Shown: positions 9,443 through 18,020 of the stretch, one piece after another
Position numbering within the stretch: position 1 is the stretch's first letter
How the letters are laid out: each line of letters starts with the position of its first letter
Origin: Caryophanon latum
GTDB lineage: Bacteria; Bacillota; Bacilli; Bacillales_A; Planococcaceae
NCBI RefSeq assembly: GCF_001700325.1
Contig: NZ_MATO01000022.1
Coordinates: 26,654 to 90,653 of the forward strand
Direction: 5' to 3'
Length of the DNA stretch: 64,000 nt
Position numbers and translations under genes: made by a program
Notes under the pieces: model-generated
Database searches by the model: none
Seen by the model: the letters and a program-made list of their open reading frames with translations, nothing else
What the model was told of the DNA's origin: nothing

Positions 9443-9589
9443 ATGGCTAACAAAGTCGTGCTTTGCTGTGAAAAATGTGGCTCACGTAATTACACATTGC
9501 CAAAGAAGAGCGATGTCGCAACACGCTTAGAGCTAAAAAAGTTTTGTTCACGTTGCAATGAGCACACAATTCATAAAGAGACAATTTAA
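9443..9589 (+). CDS. rpmG: 50S ribosomal protein L33 (zinc-binding type)
   Basis: 48 residues with two CxxC pairs (CEKCGSRNY and CSRCNEH), marking the zinc-dependent L33 paralogue. The ATG at 9443 follows AAAGGTGATA; an upstream in-frame ATG lacks a ribosome-binding site. It lies between sigH and secE, as in B. subtilis rpmGB. Confidence 0.95.
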   Translation: MANKVVLCCEKCGSRNYTLPKKSDVATRLELKKFCSRCNEHTIHKETI

Positions 9590-9640
9590 TTACAATGTGA
9601 TAGCAATATAGAAGAATTAGTTATTCGGAGGTTAAGCTGC

Positions 9641-9826
9641 ATGAATAAAGTTACGAGTTTTTTCCGTGACGTGTTTTCAGAAATGCGTAAAACAAGCTGG
9701 CCAAAAAGTAAAGAGCTAACGAAATATACAATTGTCGTAACGTCTACGGTAATTATTATGGCTTTATTCTTTTTAGTTGTTGATTATGGCATTTCAGAAT
9801 TATTCCGTTGGTATTTGGATTTATAA
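9641..9826 (+). CDS. secE: Preprotein translocase subunit SecE
   Basis: A 61-residue single-span SecE that clamps the SecYEG channel. An amphipathic N-terminus (FFRDVFSEMRKTSWPKSKELTKYT) precedes one membrane helix at about residues 32-52. The conserved KTSWP motif is present. A terminator follows, so nusG is read mainly from downstream or by read-through. Confidence 0.95.
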   Translation: MNKVTSFFRDVFSEMRKTSWPKSKELTKYTIVVTSTVIIMALFFLVVDYGISELFRWYLDL

Positions 9827-9857
9827 TTAGTACAGCATTCATATGTGTCGAAAATAG

Positions 9858-9886
9858 CCCGTCATTGTTAAATCAACGGGTTTTTT
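9858..9886 (+). terminator. Terminator after secE
   Basis: CCCGT and ACGGG close a hairpin followed by six T in the 192-nt secE-nusG gap. Confidence 0.6.
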
Positions 9887-10018
9887 CATTTGCTCGTGAA
9901 TAAATAAAAAACAGATGCATTTCGCGTATGCTTTGTGTAGTGAACTAGAATTTGCGTAAAAATCGAGCATTCTCGATGATTTTGTAAGGGAGGGACGGAC
10001 GACTAAGTCCTACTGATT

Positions 10019-10555
10019 ATGGAAAAACAATGGTATGTAGTGCATACGTACTCAGGTTATGAAAACCGAGTGAAAGCAAATTTAGAAAAGCGTGTTGAAA
10101 CGATGGGCATGGAAGATAAAATTTTCCGCGTAATCGTACCAGAGCACGAAGAAACGGATTTAAAAGATGGAAAAAAACGCTCAGTTATGCGTAAAATCTT
10201 TCCTGGTTACGTGTTAGTTGAAATTATTATGACAGACGATTCTTGGTATGTTGTACGTAACACACCAGGTGTAACAGGCTTTATCGGTTCTTCAGGCGGC
10301 GGCGCAAAGCCAACACCTTTATTACCAGAAGAAGTAGAACGATTACTAGCGCAAGTTGGTATGACGACGCAAGCAATTGGTGAAGTTGAAATTTCTGCAG
10401 GCGATGTAGTGGAAGTTTTAGATGGACCGTTTGCACATTTCCAAGGTCGTGTAGAAGCAGTCGACGTACAAAATGGACTGTTAACAGTAACAATCGACAT
10501 GTTCGGTCGCGAAACAGAAGTAGAATTAGATTTCGCAGAAGTTCAAAAAATTTAG
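10019..10555 (+). CDS. nusG: Transcription antitermination/pausing factor NusG
   Basis: A 178-residue NusG with the NGN domain (KQWYVVHTYSGYENRVKANL at the start, then FPGYVLVEI and VRNTPGVTGFIG) and a C-terminal KOW domain (GDVVEVLDGPFAHFQGRVEAVD). It binds the RNA polymerase clamp and affects pausing. Position before rplK is conserved. Confidence 0.97.
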   Translation: MEKQWYVVHTYSGYENRVKANLEKRVETMGMEDKIFRVIVPEHEETDLKDGKKRSVMRKIFPGYVLVEIIMTDDSWYVVRNTPGVTGFIGSSGGGAKPTPLLPEEVERLLAQVGMTTQAIGEVEISAGDVVEVLDGPFAHFQGRVEAVDVQNGLLTVTIDMFGRETEVELDFAEVQKI

Positions 10556-10568
10556 TAAATAATAGTGC

Positions 10569-10597
10569 TTGCTAATAGTATTTAAAAGTGGTATCAT
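10569..10597 (+). promoter_or_regulatory. Promoter for rplK-rplA
   Basis: TTGCTA and TATCAT at 17-bp spacing, 150 nt before the rplK start, leaving a long leader that contains an r-protein-type operator. Confidence 0.55.
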
Positions 10598-10695
10598 TTC
10601 AAAGGTCAGACTGTATTATGTAAGTAATAACAGTTATCGACATCCAATGATAATTTTAATGTTATCGGCAAATTAGCTGACGAACAGATATTTGA

Positions 10696-10738
10696 GTGGG
10701 AGGGGCAACCCAATTACCACATCACGGACTTAAGGAGG
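10696..10738 (+). promoter_or_regulatory. Putative r-protein (L1/L11-type) operator before rplK
   Basis: GTGGGAGG (10696-10703), a short loop, then ACCAC (10716-10720) and AAGGAGG form a compact structure over the ribosome-binding site. The same GTGGGAGG...ACCAC...AAGGAGG arrangement recurs before rplA at 11251-11287. Repression by L1 is inferred from the position and repeated motif. Confidence 0.5.
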
Positions 10739-10746
10739 TGTGTCTC

Positions 10747-11172
10747 GTGGCTAAAAAAGTTATTAAAGTTGTAAAACTTCAAATCCCTGCTGGTAAAGCA
10801 AACCCAGCTCCACCGGTTGGTCCTGCATTAGGTCAAGCTGGTGTTAACATCATGGGCTTCTGTAAAGAATTCAACGCTCGTACTGCGGACCAAGCTGGTT
10901 TAATTATTCCAGTAGAAATTTCAGTATTCGAGGACCGTTCATTCACTTTCATTACGAAAACTCCACCCGCTGCAGTACTACTTAAAGTAGCTGCTGGTAT
11001 CCAATCTGGATCTGGTGAACCAAACCGTACGAAAGTTGCAACAGTTAAACGTGATAAAGTTCGCGAAATCGCGGAACAAAAAATGCCAGACCTAAACGCT
11101 GCATCTGTAGAAGCTGCAATGTTAATGGTTGAAGGTACTGCACGAAGCATGGGTATCGTTATCGAAGACTAA
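10747..11172 (+). CDS. rplK: 50S ribosomal protein L11
   Basis: 141 residues with the L11 N-terminus [30 protein letters not shown], which contacts the GTPase-associated centre, and a C-terminal 23S-binding domain. Translation starts at GTG 10747 directly behind AAGGAGGTG; a longer in-frame extension from 10696 would run through the leader and is rejected. Confidence 0.98.
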   Translation: MAKKVIKVVKLQIPAGKANPAPPVGPALGQAGVNIMGFCKEFNARTADQAGLIIPVEISVFEDRSFTFITKTPPAAVLLKVAAGIQSGSGEPNRTKVATVKRDKVREIAEQKMPDLNAASVEAAMLMVEGTARSMGIVIED

Positions 11173-11204
11173 TCCCATCTTTACTTGATGATGTATTTTG
11201 TTTT

Positions 11205-11287
11205 TGGAGGTTGCTGCATTCATAATATTGTGAGTGCGCAACCTTTATTCGTGGGAGGATTATCCGTTATAACCACAATCAAGGAGG
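11205..11287 (+). promoter_or_regulatory. rplK-rplA intergenic hairpin and operator-like motif
   Basis: AGGTTGC and GCGCAACCT form a hairpin near 11208-11243, followed by GTGGGAGG (11251-11258) and ACCAC (11272-11276) just before AAGGAGG. It is a good candidate site for L1 feedback. Confidence 0.45.
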
Positions 11288-11296
11288 AAATTAACA

Positions 11297-11989
11297 ATGG
11301 CTAAAAAAGGTAAAAAATTACAAGATGCTGCTAAATTAGTAGATCGTTCTAAATTATATGCTGCTGCAGAAGCAATCGCTCTTGCACAACAAACAAGCAC
11401 AGTTAACTTCGACGCTACAGTAGAAGTTGCTTTCAAATTAGGTATCGATACTCGTAAAAATGACCAACAAATCCGTGGCGCAGTAGTGCTTCCAAACGGT
11501 ACTGGTAAAACTCAACGCGTATTAGTATTCGCTAAAGGCGAAAAAGCAAAAGAAGCAGAAGCTGCTGGCGCTGACTACGTAGGCGATGCAGAGTACATCA
11601 CTAAAATCCAACAAGGTTGGTTCGAGTTTGATGTAATCGTTGCAACTCCAGACATGATGGGTGAAGTTGGTAAAATCGGTCGCGTATTAGGACCAAAAGG
11701 TTTAATGCCAAACCCTAAAACTGGTACAGTTACTTTCGATGTAACTAAAGCAATCAACGAAATTAAAGCTGGTAAAGTTGAATACCGTGCTGAAAAAGCT
11801 GGTATCATCCACGCGCCAATCGGTAAAGTTTCATTTGAAACTGAAAAATTAGTTGAAAACTTCTTAGCAGTATACGACGTAGTAGCTAAAGCTAAACCAG
11901 CTGCTGCTAAAGGTACTTACATGAAGTCAGTAAACGTAACAACTACAATGGGTCCTGCAATCAAAATCGACGCATCTGCAGTTAAATAA
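11297..11989 (+). CDS. rplA: 50S ribosomal protein L1
   Basis: 230 residues, the usual size. It contains the L1 signature stretch [22 protein letters not shown] and ends [16 protein letters not shown]1 forms the mobile stalk at the E site and is a translational repressor in many bacteria. A perfect AAGGAGGAAA precedes the ATG. Confidence 0.98.
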   Translation: MAKKGKKLQDAAKLVDRSKLYAAAEAIALAQQTSTVNFDATVEVAFKLGIDTRKNDQQIRGAVVLPNGTGKTQRVLVFAKGEKAKEAEAAGADYVGDAEYITKIQQGWFEFDVIVATPDMMGEVGKIGRVLGPKGLMPNPKTGTVTFDVTKAINEIKAGKVEYRAEKAGIIHAPIGKVSFETEKLVENFLAVYDVVAKAKPAAAKGTYMKSVNVTTTMGPAIKIDASAVK

Positions 11990-12013
11990 TTTTAAGTTAC
12001 TTGGAAATATTTA

Positions 12014-12042
12014 TTGACAACACTTCTCTTACTTGATAAGAT
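12014..12042 (+). promoter_or_regulatory. Promoter for rplJ-rplL
   Basis: Consensus TTGACA and TAAGAT separated by exactly 17 bp; the transcript start would lie just before the L10 leader. Confidence 0.8.
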
Positions 12043-12054
12043 GGATGCTGTTGT

Positions 12055-12195
12055 GAATCATCCATTTGTACCGTAGACAGTAGGAGTGACTTGTCACTTA
12101 ATGATCCTACCGAGGACATCGGAATTCGGATTCTTTTTAAGATGATGACTTTCAGCCTCTATGTCTATCTTGATATAGAGGCTTTACTTTTGTCG
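12055..12195 (+). promoter_or_regulatory. L10 ribosomal protein leader with attenuator
   Basis: The leader has the conserved core CCGTAGACAGTAGGAG and ATCCTACCGAGG, whose arms pair, which is typical of the Firmicute L10 leader. It ends in a hairpin formed by AGCCTCTAT (12154-12162) and ATAGAGGCT (12175-12183) followed by a T-rich run. Binding of the L10-L12 complex would shift the fold towards termination. Confidence 0.85.
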
Positions 12196-12232
12196 GTATA
12201 AATGACCCATTCTAATAGGAGGTGTCATCCAG

Positions 12233-12736
12233 ATGAACAAACCAATCATTGAAGCTAAACAAAATTTAGTACAAGATATCGCTGGTAAGTTCCAAGCTGC
12301 TGCATCAGTAGTAGTAGTTGACTACCGTGGTTTAACTGTAGCTCAAGTTACAGAACTACGTAAGCAATTACGTGAAGCTGGTGTAGAATTCAAAGTATAC
12401 AAAAATACTTTAGTTCGCCGTGCTACTGAACAAGCTGGTTTTGAAGCGATCAACGAAGTTTTAACTGGTCCAAACGCAATTGCATTCTCTAACGAGGACG
12501 TAGTAGCTCCAGCTAAAATTATTAACGAGTTCGCTAAAAAGAACGAAGCTTTAGAAATTAAAGCTGGTATCATCGAAGGTAACGTATCTTCAGCTGAAGA
12601 TGTTAAAGCACTTGCGGAACTTCCATCACGCGAAGGTCTATTATCAATGCTTTTATCAGTTCTTCAAGCTCCAGTGCGCAACTTCGCACTTGCAACAAAA
12701 GCTGTTGCAGAACAAAAAGAAGAACAAGGCGCTTAA
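12233..12736 (+). CDS. rplJ: 50S ribosomal protein L10
   Basis: 167 residues. The N-terminal rRNA-binding domain ([20 protein letters not shown]) is followed by a C-terminal helix that carries L7/L12 dimers. GGAGGTG precedes the ATG. Feedback regulation is expected through the leader just upstream. Confidence 0.98.
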   Translation: MNKPIIEAKQNLVQDIAGKFQAAASVVVVDYRGLTVAQVTELRKQLREAGVEFKVYKNTLVRRATEQAGFEAINEVLTGPNAIAFSNEDVVAPAKIINEFAKKNEALEIKAGIIEGNVSSAEDVKALAELPSREGLLSMLLSVLQAPVRNFALATKAVAEQKEEQGA

Positions 12737-12808
12737 TCGCAATTTTTCTTCACAAATCGGCTTAACGGCCTAAAAAACTAATATTATATTCCATAGGAGG
12801 AAATTAAA

Positions 12809-13168
12809 ATGAACAAAGATCAAATCTTAGAAGCTATCAAAGCTATGACAGTTCTAGAACTAAACGATTTAGTAAAAGCAATCGAAGAAGAATTCGGTGT
12901 AACAGCTGCTGCTCCAGTAGCAGTAGTTGCTGGCGGTGCTGCTGCAGCTGAAGAAAAAACTGAGTTTGACGTAGTATTAGCATCTGCTGGTGCAGAAAAA
13001 ATCAAAGTAATCAAAGCTGTACGTGAAATCACTGGCTTAGGTTTAAAAGAAGCTAAAGAAGTAGTAGATAACGCTCCTAAAGCACTTAAAGAAGGCGTAT
13101 CTAAAGATGAAGCTGAAGAAATCAAAGCTAAACTTGAAGAAGTTGGCGCAGTAGTAGAAGTTAAATAA
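12809..13168 (+). CDS. rplL: 50S ribosomal protein L7/L12
   Basis: 119 residues: an N-terminal dimerisation helix, an Ala/Gly-rich hinge ([17 protein letters not shown]) and a C-terminal factor-binding domain ([20 protein letters not shown]). It recruits translation GTPases. Two strong terminators follow. Confidence 0.98.
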   Translation: MNKDQILEAIKAMTVLELNDLVKAIEEEFGVTAAAPVAVVAGGAAAAEEKTEFDVVLASAGAEKIKVIKAVREITGLGLKEAKEVVDNAPKALKEGVSKDEAEEIKAKLEEVGAVVEVK

Positions 13169-13197
13169 TTTTTATTTAACAGCTCACTTTTATATGG

Positions 13198-13232
13198 AAA
13201 GCTCGTCTCTTATTGACGAGCTTTTCTTTTTG
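13198..13232 (+). terminator. First terminator after rplL
   Basis: AAAGCTCGTC and GACGAGCTTTT form a 10-bp stem with a short loop and T run. Confidence 0.85.
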
Positions 13233-13249
13233 TAGAACTTACTACAAAA

Positions 13250-13291
13250 GACAGAATTCCATACAACTAGTATGAAATTCTGCCTTTTTTT
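13250..13291 (+). terminator. Second terminator after rplL
   Basis: GACAGAATTCCATAC and GTATGAAATTCTGCC pair nearly perfectly and are followed by seven T. Its symmetry could also stop leftward transcription. Confidence 0.8.
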
Positions 13292-13338
13292 ATGAAGTAT
13301 AGTTCGCCTTTTTTATAAACAGTAACGCAATGTATCAT

Positions 13339-13386
13339 GTCTGTTGATTAGGCGCTCAATGCAATTCAATCGCTAATCAACATGAC
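13339..13386. repeat. 48-bp terminal-inverted-repeat pair (MITE remnant)
   Basis: GTCTGTTGATTAG (13339-13351) faces CTAATCAACATGAC (13373-13386). These ends match the 13-bp inverted ends of the element at 35229-35484 except for one inserted base, with almost no internal sequence. It looks like an internally deleted copy. Confidence 0.5.
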
Positions 13387-13450
13387 TGGTATTATAGTTA
13401 AGAATGTTCCACGTGAAAAAAAGATGATGTTCATCAAGGAGGCGACGATT

Positions 13451-14050
13451 ATGTCACAACATTATTATTCGAATAAGCCTCAAACGGAAAGTAAGCCGAA
13501 TAAATTTAACTTCACATTGCTAGGTCATACGTTTACATTTACGACGGATGCGGGTGTATTTAGTAAAAGCGAAGTAGATTTTGGCTCCCGTGTGTTAATT
13601 GATGCATTTGCCATGCCAGACATAGATGGTCCACTTTTCGATGTCGGCTGCGGTTACGGTCCGATTGGTTTATCGATTGCTCATCAATATCCAGATCGCA
13701 TTGTACATATGATGGATATTAATGAACGTGCAGTAGGTTTATGTCGTACGAACGCACAGTTAAACGGGGTTCAAAATGTACGAATTTTTGAAAGTAATGG
13801 TTTGCAGGCTTGTACTGAGCAAGATGCAGCAGCAATTTTAACGAACCCGCCAATTCGTGCGGGAAAAGAGACGATTTTCCGTTTTTATGACGAAGCATAT
13901 GACAAGCTACGTGCAAATGGTGAACTGTGGATTGTGATTCAAAAGAAGCAGGGCGCACCGTCGACGATTGCGCATTTAGAAGAAAAGTTTGCAGAAGTTG
14001 AAGTCGTAGAAAAGAAAAAAGGCTACTGGATCGTCCGAGCGATTAAGTAA
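13451..14050 (+). CDS. rsmC: Class I SAM-dependent rRNA methyltransferase, RsmC/YbxB type
   Basis: About 200 residues. Motif I is FDVGCGYGPIGLS and the catalytic motif is NPPIRAGK, as expected for guanine-N2 methyltransferases of the RsmC family. The start is placed at ATG 13451 (MSQHYYSNKPQ) because AAGGAGG ends 8 nt upstream; the longer reading frame from 13382 overlaps repeat DNA. The position between rplL and rpoB matches B. subtilis ybxB. Confidence 0.88.
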   Translation: MSQHYYSNKPQTESKPNKFNFTLLGHTFTFTTDAGVFSKSEVDFGSRVLIDAFAMPDIDGPLFDVGCGYGPIGLSIAHQYPDRIVHMMDINERAVGLCRTNAQLNGVQNVRIFESNGLQACTEQDAAAILTNPPIRAGKETIFRFYDEAYDKLRANGELWIVIQKKQGAPSTIAHLEEKFAEVEVVEKKKGYWIVRAIK

Positions 14051-14074
14051 CCTTGGTCTGTAGAAAATATTGAC

Positions 14075-14103
14075 TTGACAAAATGGCTATGATATTATAA
14101 TAA
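14075..14103 (+). promoter_or_regulatory. Promoter for rpoB-rpoC
   Basis: TTGACA and TAATAA are 17 bp apart; an alternative TATAAT overlaps at shorter spacing. The 200-nt leader that follows is structured. Confidence 0.65.
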
Positions 14104-14119
14104 AATGCAAAATATTATT

Positions 14120-14231
14120 TTGCGGTCGTATGCCCATTTATAAAAAAAGTCACTTTTTAAGGCATACGTGCCAGCACAAGTTTAGTAAAACCAAAATGAG
14201 TTAACATTTAATGTACTCGTTTTCTTTTTTG
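14120..14231 (+). promoter_or_regulatory. rpoB leader with hairpin and terminator-like element
   Basis: CGTATGCC near 14127 pairs with GGCATACG at 14161-14168 (8 bp). A second hairpin, GAGTTAACAT with ATGTACTC (14198-14218), is followed by GTTTTCTTTTTT. This layout suggests attenuation before rpoB, with mechanism unknown. Confidence 0.5.
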
Positions 14232-14302
14232 TCTTTCGAAATCATACACTATTTGTAGGATTTTGCAAAGACCTATTATCGCTTTATTGAGGGGTGAATG
14301 AG

Positions 14303-17300
14303 TTGACAGGTCAACTAGTTCAGTACGGAAAACACCGTGAGCGTAGAAGTTACGCACGAATTAAAGAGGTGGCACAGCTTCCTAATCTGATTGAGATTCA
14401 AACAGCATCTTATGACTGGTTCCTTAAAGAAGGTTTACTAGAAATGTTTAAAGACATTTCTCCGATCGAAGACTTCGCGGGTAAATTATCTTTAGAGTTC
14501 ATTGATTATAAGCTGGGCGAACCAAAGTACGATGTAGATGAATGTAAAGAACGTGACGCAACGTATGCTGCGCCTTTACGTGTTACAGTACGACTTACAA
14601 ATAAAGAAACAGGCGAATTACAACCTAAGGAAGTATTCATGGGTGATTTCCCATTAATGACGGATACAGGTACGTTTATTATTAACGGTGCTGAGCGCGT
14701 TATCGTATCTCAGTTAGTACGTTCTCCGTCTGTATACTTTAACGATAAAACAGACAAAAATGGTAAAAAAGGTTTCGGCGCAACGGTCATTCCTAACCGT
14801 GGTGCTTGGTTAGAATATGAAACAGATGCAAAAGATGTTGTATACGTACGTATCGACCGCACACGTAAATTACCAGTAACGGTATTATTACGTGCATTAG
14901 GTTTCAGTTCAGATCAAGAAATCATTGACATCATCGGTGATAACGAATTTTTACGTAACACGCTTGAAAAAGATAACTCTGACGACACGAACAAAGCGTT
15001 ATTAGAAATTTATGAGCGTTTACGTCCTGGTGAGCCACCGACAGTTGATTCAGCGAAGAGCTTATTATACTCTCGTTTCTTCGACGCAAAACGCTATGAT
15101 TTAGCGAATGTTGGTCGCTACAAAATGAACAAAAAGTTACACATTAAAAACCGTTTATTCAACCAAATTCTAGCTGAAACATTAGTGAATCCAGAAACAG
15201 GTGAAGTGTATCAAGACGAAGAAGGTAATACGCTATTTACGAAAGGTACGTTATTAGACCGTCGTACATTAGACTTATTAATTCCTCTACTTGAGCGCGA
15301 TAAAATCGGTTACCAAACGTTAACACATGTAAATGGTGTGTTAGAAGGCGATGTAACGATCCAGTCGATCAAAGTTTACGCGCCAAATGATGAGTCTCAA
15401 AAAGAAATCATTATTACATCGAATGCGAACATCGAAGAAGCTGTAAAAAATATTACACCAGCAGACATCATTGCCTCAGTGTCATATTTCTTCAACTTAT
15501 TACATGGCATTGGGAACACGGACGATATCGACCACTTAGGTAACCGTCGTTTACGTTCTGTAGGTGAATTACTACAAAACCAATTCCGCATCGGTTTATC
15601 TCGTATGGAGCGTGTTGTTCGTGAACGTATGTCAATTAACGACACAACAGCAATTGCACCTGAAAAATTAATCAACATTCGCCCAGTTATTGCGTCAATT
15701 AAAGAGTTCTTCGGTTCTTCTCAATTATCGCAATTCATGGACCAAACAAACCCACTTGCTGAGTTAACGCATAAGCGTCGTCTTTCTGCATTAGGGCCTG
15801 GTGGTTTAACACGTGAGCGCGCTGGTATGGAAGTACGTGACGTTCACTACTCTCACTACGGTCGTATGTGTCCAATCGAAACACCAGAGGGTCCAAACAT
15901 CGGGTTAATCAACTCATTATCATCATTCGCAGAAGTAAATAAATTCGGTTTCATTGAAACACCGTACCGCCGTGTTGATCCAAAAACAGGTGCCGTAACG
16001 GATCAAATTCATTACTTAACAGCTGACGAAGAAGATAACTACGTTGTTGCACAAGCAAACTCTCGTTTAAATCCAGATGGTACATTTGTAGAAGAAGAAG
16101 TAGTAGGTCGTTTCCGAGGAGATAACACAGTATTCAAACGCGAAAAAATTGACTACATGGATGTATCTCCAAAGCAAGTAGTATCTGCTGCCACTGCATG
16201 TATCCCGTTCTTAGAAAACGATGACTCAAACCGTGCCTTAATGGGTGCGAACATGCAACGTCAAGCGGTTCCTTTATTAAATCCAGAAGCGCCGTTTATC
16301 GGTACTGGTATGGAACATGTCGATGCTCGTGATTCAGGTGCTGCTGTTGTTTCAAAACATCACGGTATTGTTGAACATGTAGAAGCACGTTCTATTCACA
16401 TTCGTCGCATCGAAGAAGTAGACGGCAAGGAAGTAAAAGGCGATTTAGTTAAATATAAATTACAAAAGTTCGTACGTTCTAACCAAGGTACATCTTATAA
16501 CCAACGTCCAATTGTAAAAGTTGGCGATCGCGTAGAGCCACGTGATATTTTAGCTGACGGTCCTTCTATGGAGCGCGGTGAATTAGCACTTGGTCGTAAC
16601 GTGTTAATCGGCTTCATGACTTGGGACGGCTTCAACTACGAGGATGCCGTTATCATGTCTGAACGACTTGTAAAAGATGACGTATACACTTCTGTCCATA
16701 TTGAAGAATATGAATCAGAATCTCGTGATACGAAGCTTGGTAAAGAAGAAATTACTCGTGACATTCCAAACGTAGGTGAGGATGCACTTCGTAACTTAGA
16801 CGAGCGCGGAATCATCCGTATCGGTGCGGAAGTTCGTGACGGTGACATCTTAGTCGGTAAAGTAACGCCTAAAGGGGTAACTGAACTGACAGCTGAAGAG
16901 CGCTTATTACATGCAATCTTCGGTGAAAAAGCTCGCGAAGTGCGTGACACATCTTTACGTGTACCACATGGAGCAGGCGGTATTATTCTTGATGTGAAGG
17001 TATTCAACCGTGAAGACGGCGATGAGTTACCTCCAGGTGTTAACCAATTAGTACGTGTATACATCGTTCAAAAACGTAAAATCCGCGTTGGTGATAAGAT
17101 GGCCGGACGTCACGGTAACAAAGGGGTTATCTCGCGTATCCTTCCAGAAGAAGATATGCCATTCATGCCAGACGGAACACCAATTGATATCATGTTAAAC
17201 CCTCTAGGCGTACCATCTCGTATGAACATCGGACAAGTACTTGAGTTACACTTAGGTATGGCTGCTCGTCAAATGGGTATCCACATCGCAACTCCTGTAT

Positions 17301-17887
17301 TCGATGGTGCAAACGAAGAAGACGTTTGGGAAACAATTGAAGAAGCTGGTATGAACCGCGATGGTAAAACAGTTCTTTATGACGGACGTTCGGGTGAGCC
17401 ATTTGATAACCGCGTATCTGTTGGTGTCATGTATATGATCAAACTTGCGCACATGGTTGATGATAAGCTTCACGCTCGTTCAACAGGTCCTTACTCATTA
17501 GTAACGCAGCAGCCGCTTGGTGGTAAAGCACAATTCGGTGGTCAGCGCTTCGGTGAGATGGAAGTATGGGCACTTGAAGCATATGGTGCAGCATACACGT
17601 TACAAGAAATTTTAACAGTGAAGTCAGATGACGTTGTCGGTCGTGTGAAAACATATGAAGCAATCGTTAAAGGCGAAAGCGTTCCAGAACCAGGTGTACC
17701 TGAATCATTCAAAGTATTAATCAAAGAATTACAGTCACTAGGTATGGATGTAAAAATGTTAACAATCAATGACGAAGAAGTTGAACTTCGCGACTTAGAC
17801 GAAGATGATGAAATTCCAGCACCAGCTGATGCACCTCGTTTACCTCAAGTAGACGAAGGAGAAGAAACATCTCAGTCTGTTGAATAA
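14303..17887 (+). CDS. rpoB: DNA-directed RNA polymerase subunit beta
   Basis: About 1194 residues, with all core regions: the rifampicin pocket ([20 protein letters not shown]), [17 protein letters not shown], the [18 protein letters not shown] stretch and the catalytic [10 protein letters not shown]. The rifampicin-pocket residues look wild type. The start is TTG 14303 ([20 protein letters not shown]), matching the B. subtilis beta N-terminus and preceded by GAGGGGTGA; upstream GTG/ATG codons overlap that ribosome-binding site. A terminator-like hairpin follows the stop. Confidence 0.98.
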   Translation: MTGQLVQYGKHRERRSYARIKEVAQLPNLIEIQTASYDWFLKEGLLEMFKDISPIEDFAGKLSLEFIDYKLGEPKYDVDECKERDATYAAPLRVTVRLTNKETGELQPKEVFMGDFPLMTDTGTFIINGAERVIVSQLVRSPSVYFNDKTDKNGKKGFGATVIPNRGAWLEYETDAKDVVYVRIDRTRKLPVTVLLRALGFSSDQEIIDIIGDNEFLRNTLEKDNSDDTNKALLEIYERLRPGEPPTVDSAKSLLYSRFFDAKRYDLANVGRYKMNKKLHIKNRLFNQILAETLVNPETGEVYQDEEGNTLFTKGTLLDRRTLDLLIPLLERDKIGYQTLTHVNGVLEGDVTIQSIKVYAPNDESQKEIIITSNANIEEAVKNITPADIIASVSYFFNLLHGIGNTDDIDHLGNRRLRSVGELLQNQFRIGLSRMERVVRERMSINDTTAIAPEKLINIRPVIASIKEFFGSSQLSQFMDQTNPLAELTHKRRLSALGPGGLTRERAGMEVRDVHYSHYGRMCPIETPEGPNIGLINSLSSFAEVNKFGFIETPYRRVDPKTGAVTDQIHYLTADEEDNYVVAQANSRLNPDGTFVEEEVVGRFRGDNTVFKREKIDYMDVSPKQVVSAATACIPFLENDDSNRALMGANMQRQAVPLLNPEAPFIGTGMEHVDARDSGAAVVSKHHGIVEHVEARSIHIRRIEEVDGKEVKGDLVKYKLQKFVRSNQGTSYNQRPIVKVGDRVEPRDILADGPSMERGELALGRNVLIGFMTWDGFNYEDAVIMSERLVKDDVYTSVHIEEYESESRDTKLGKEEITRDIPNVGEDALRNLDERGIIRIGAEVRDGDILVGKVTPKGVTELTAEERLLHAIFGEKAREVRDTSLRVPHGAGGIILDVKVFNREDGDELPPGVNQLVRVYIVQKRKIRVGDKMAGRHGNKGVISRILPEEDMPFMPDGTPIDIMLNPLGVPSRMNIGQVLELHLGMAARQMGIHIATPVFDGANEEDVWETIEEAGMNRDGKTVLYDGRSGEPFDNRVSVGVMYMIKLAHMVDDKLHARSTGPYSLVTQQPLGGKAQFGGQRFGEMEVWALEAYGAAYTLQEILTVKSDDVVGRVKTYEAIVKGESVPEPGVPESFKVLIKELQSLGMDVKMLTINDEEVELRDLDEDDEIPAPADAPRLPQVDEGEETSQSVE

Positions 17888-17895
17888 AAAATTTC

Positions 17896-17940
17896 AAAGT
17901 CGGGCAGGTTTAAATGGCCCTGTCCGACTTTTCTCTTTTA
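17896..17940 (+). terminator. Terminator-like hairpin between rpoB and rpoC
   Basis: AAAGTCGGGCAGG and CCCTGTCCGACTTT form a 13-bp, GC-rich stem followed by TTCTCTTTTA. No convincing rpoC promoter lies downstream, so it must be partly read through or act as a processing site. Confidence 0.65.
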
Positions 17941-18020
17941 TAAATAAAAAAATGTATCGTTTGAGCTACGGACAAGTCTTAGCCAAGGTTAAGAACTTAT
18001 ACTAAAGGGAGGTAGGCTCC

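Noticed and set aside
15715..15860. Rifampicin-resistance substitutions in rpoB
   Set aside because: The pocket residues [20 protein letters not shown] and the following LSALGPGG read as wild type.
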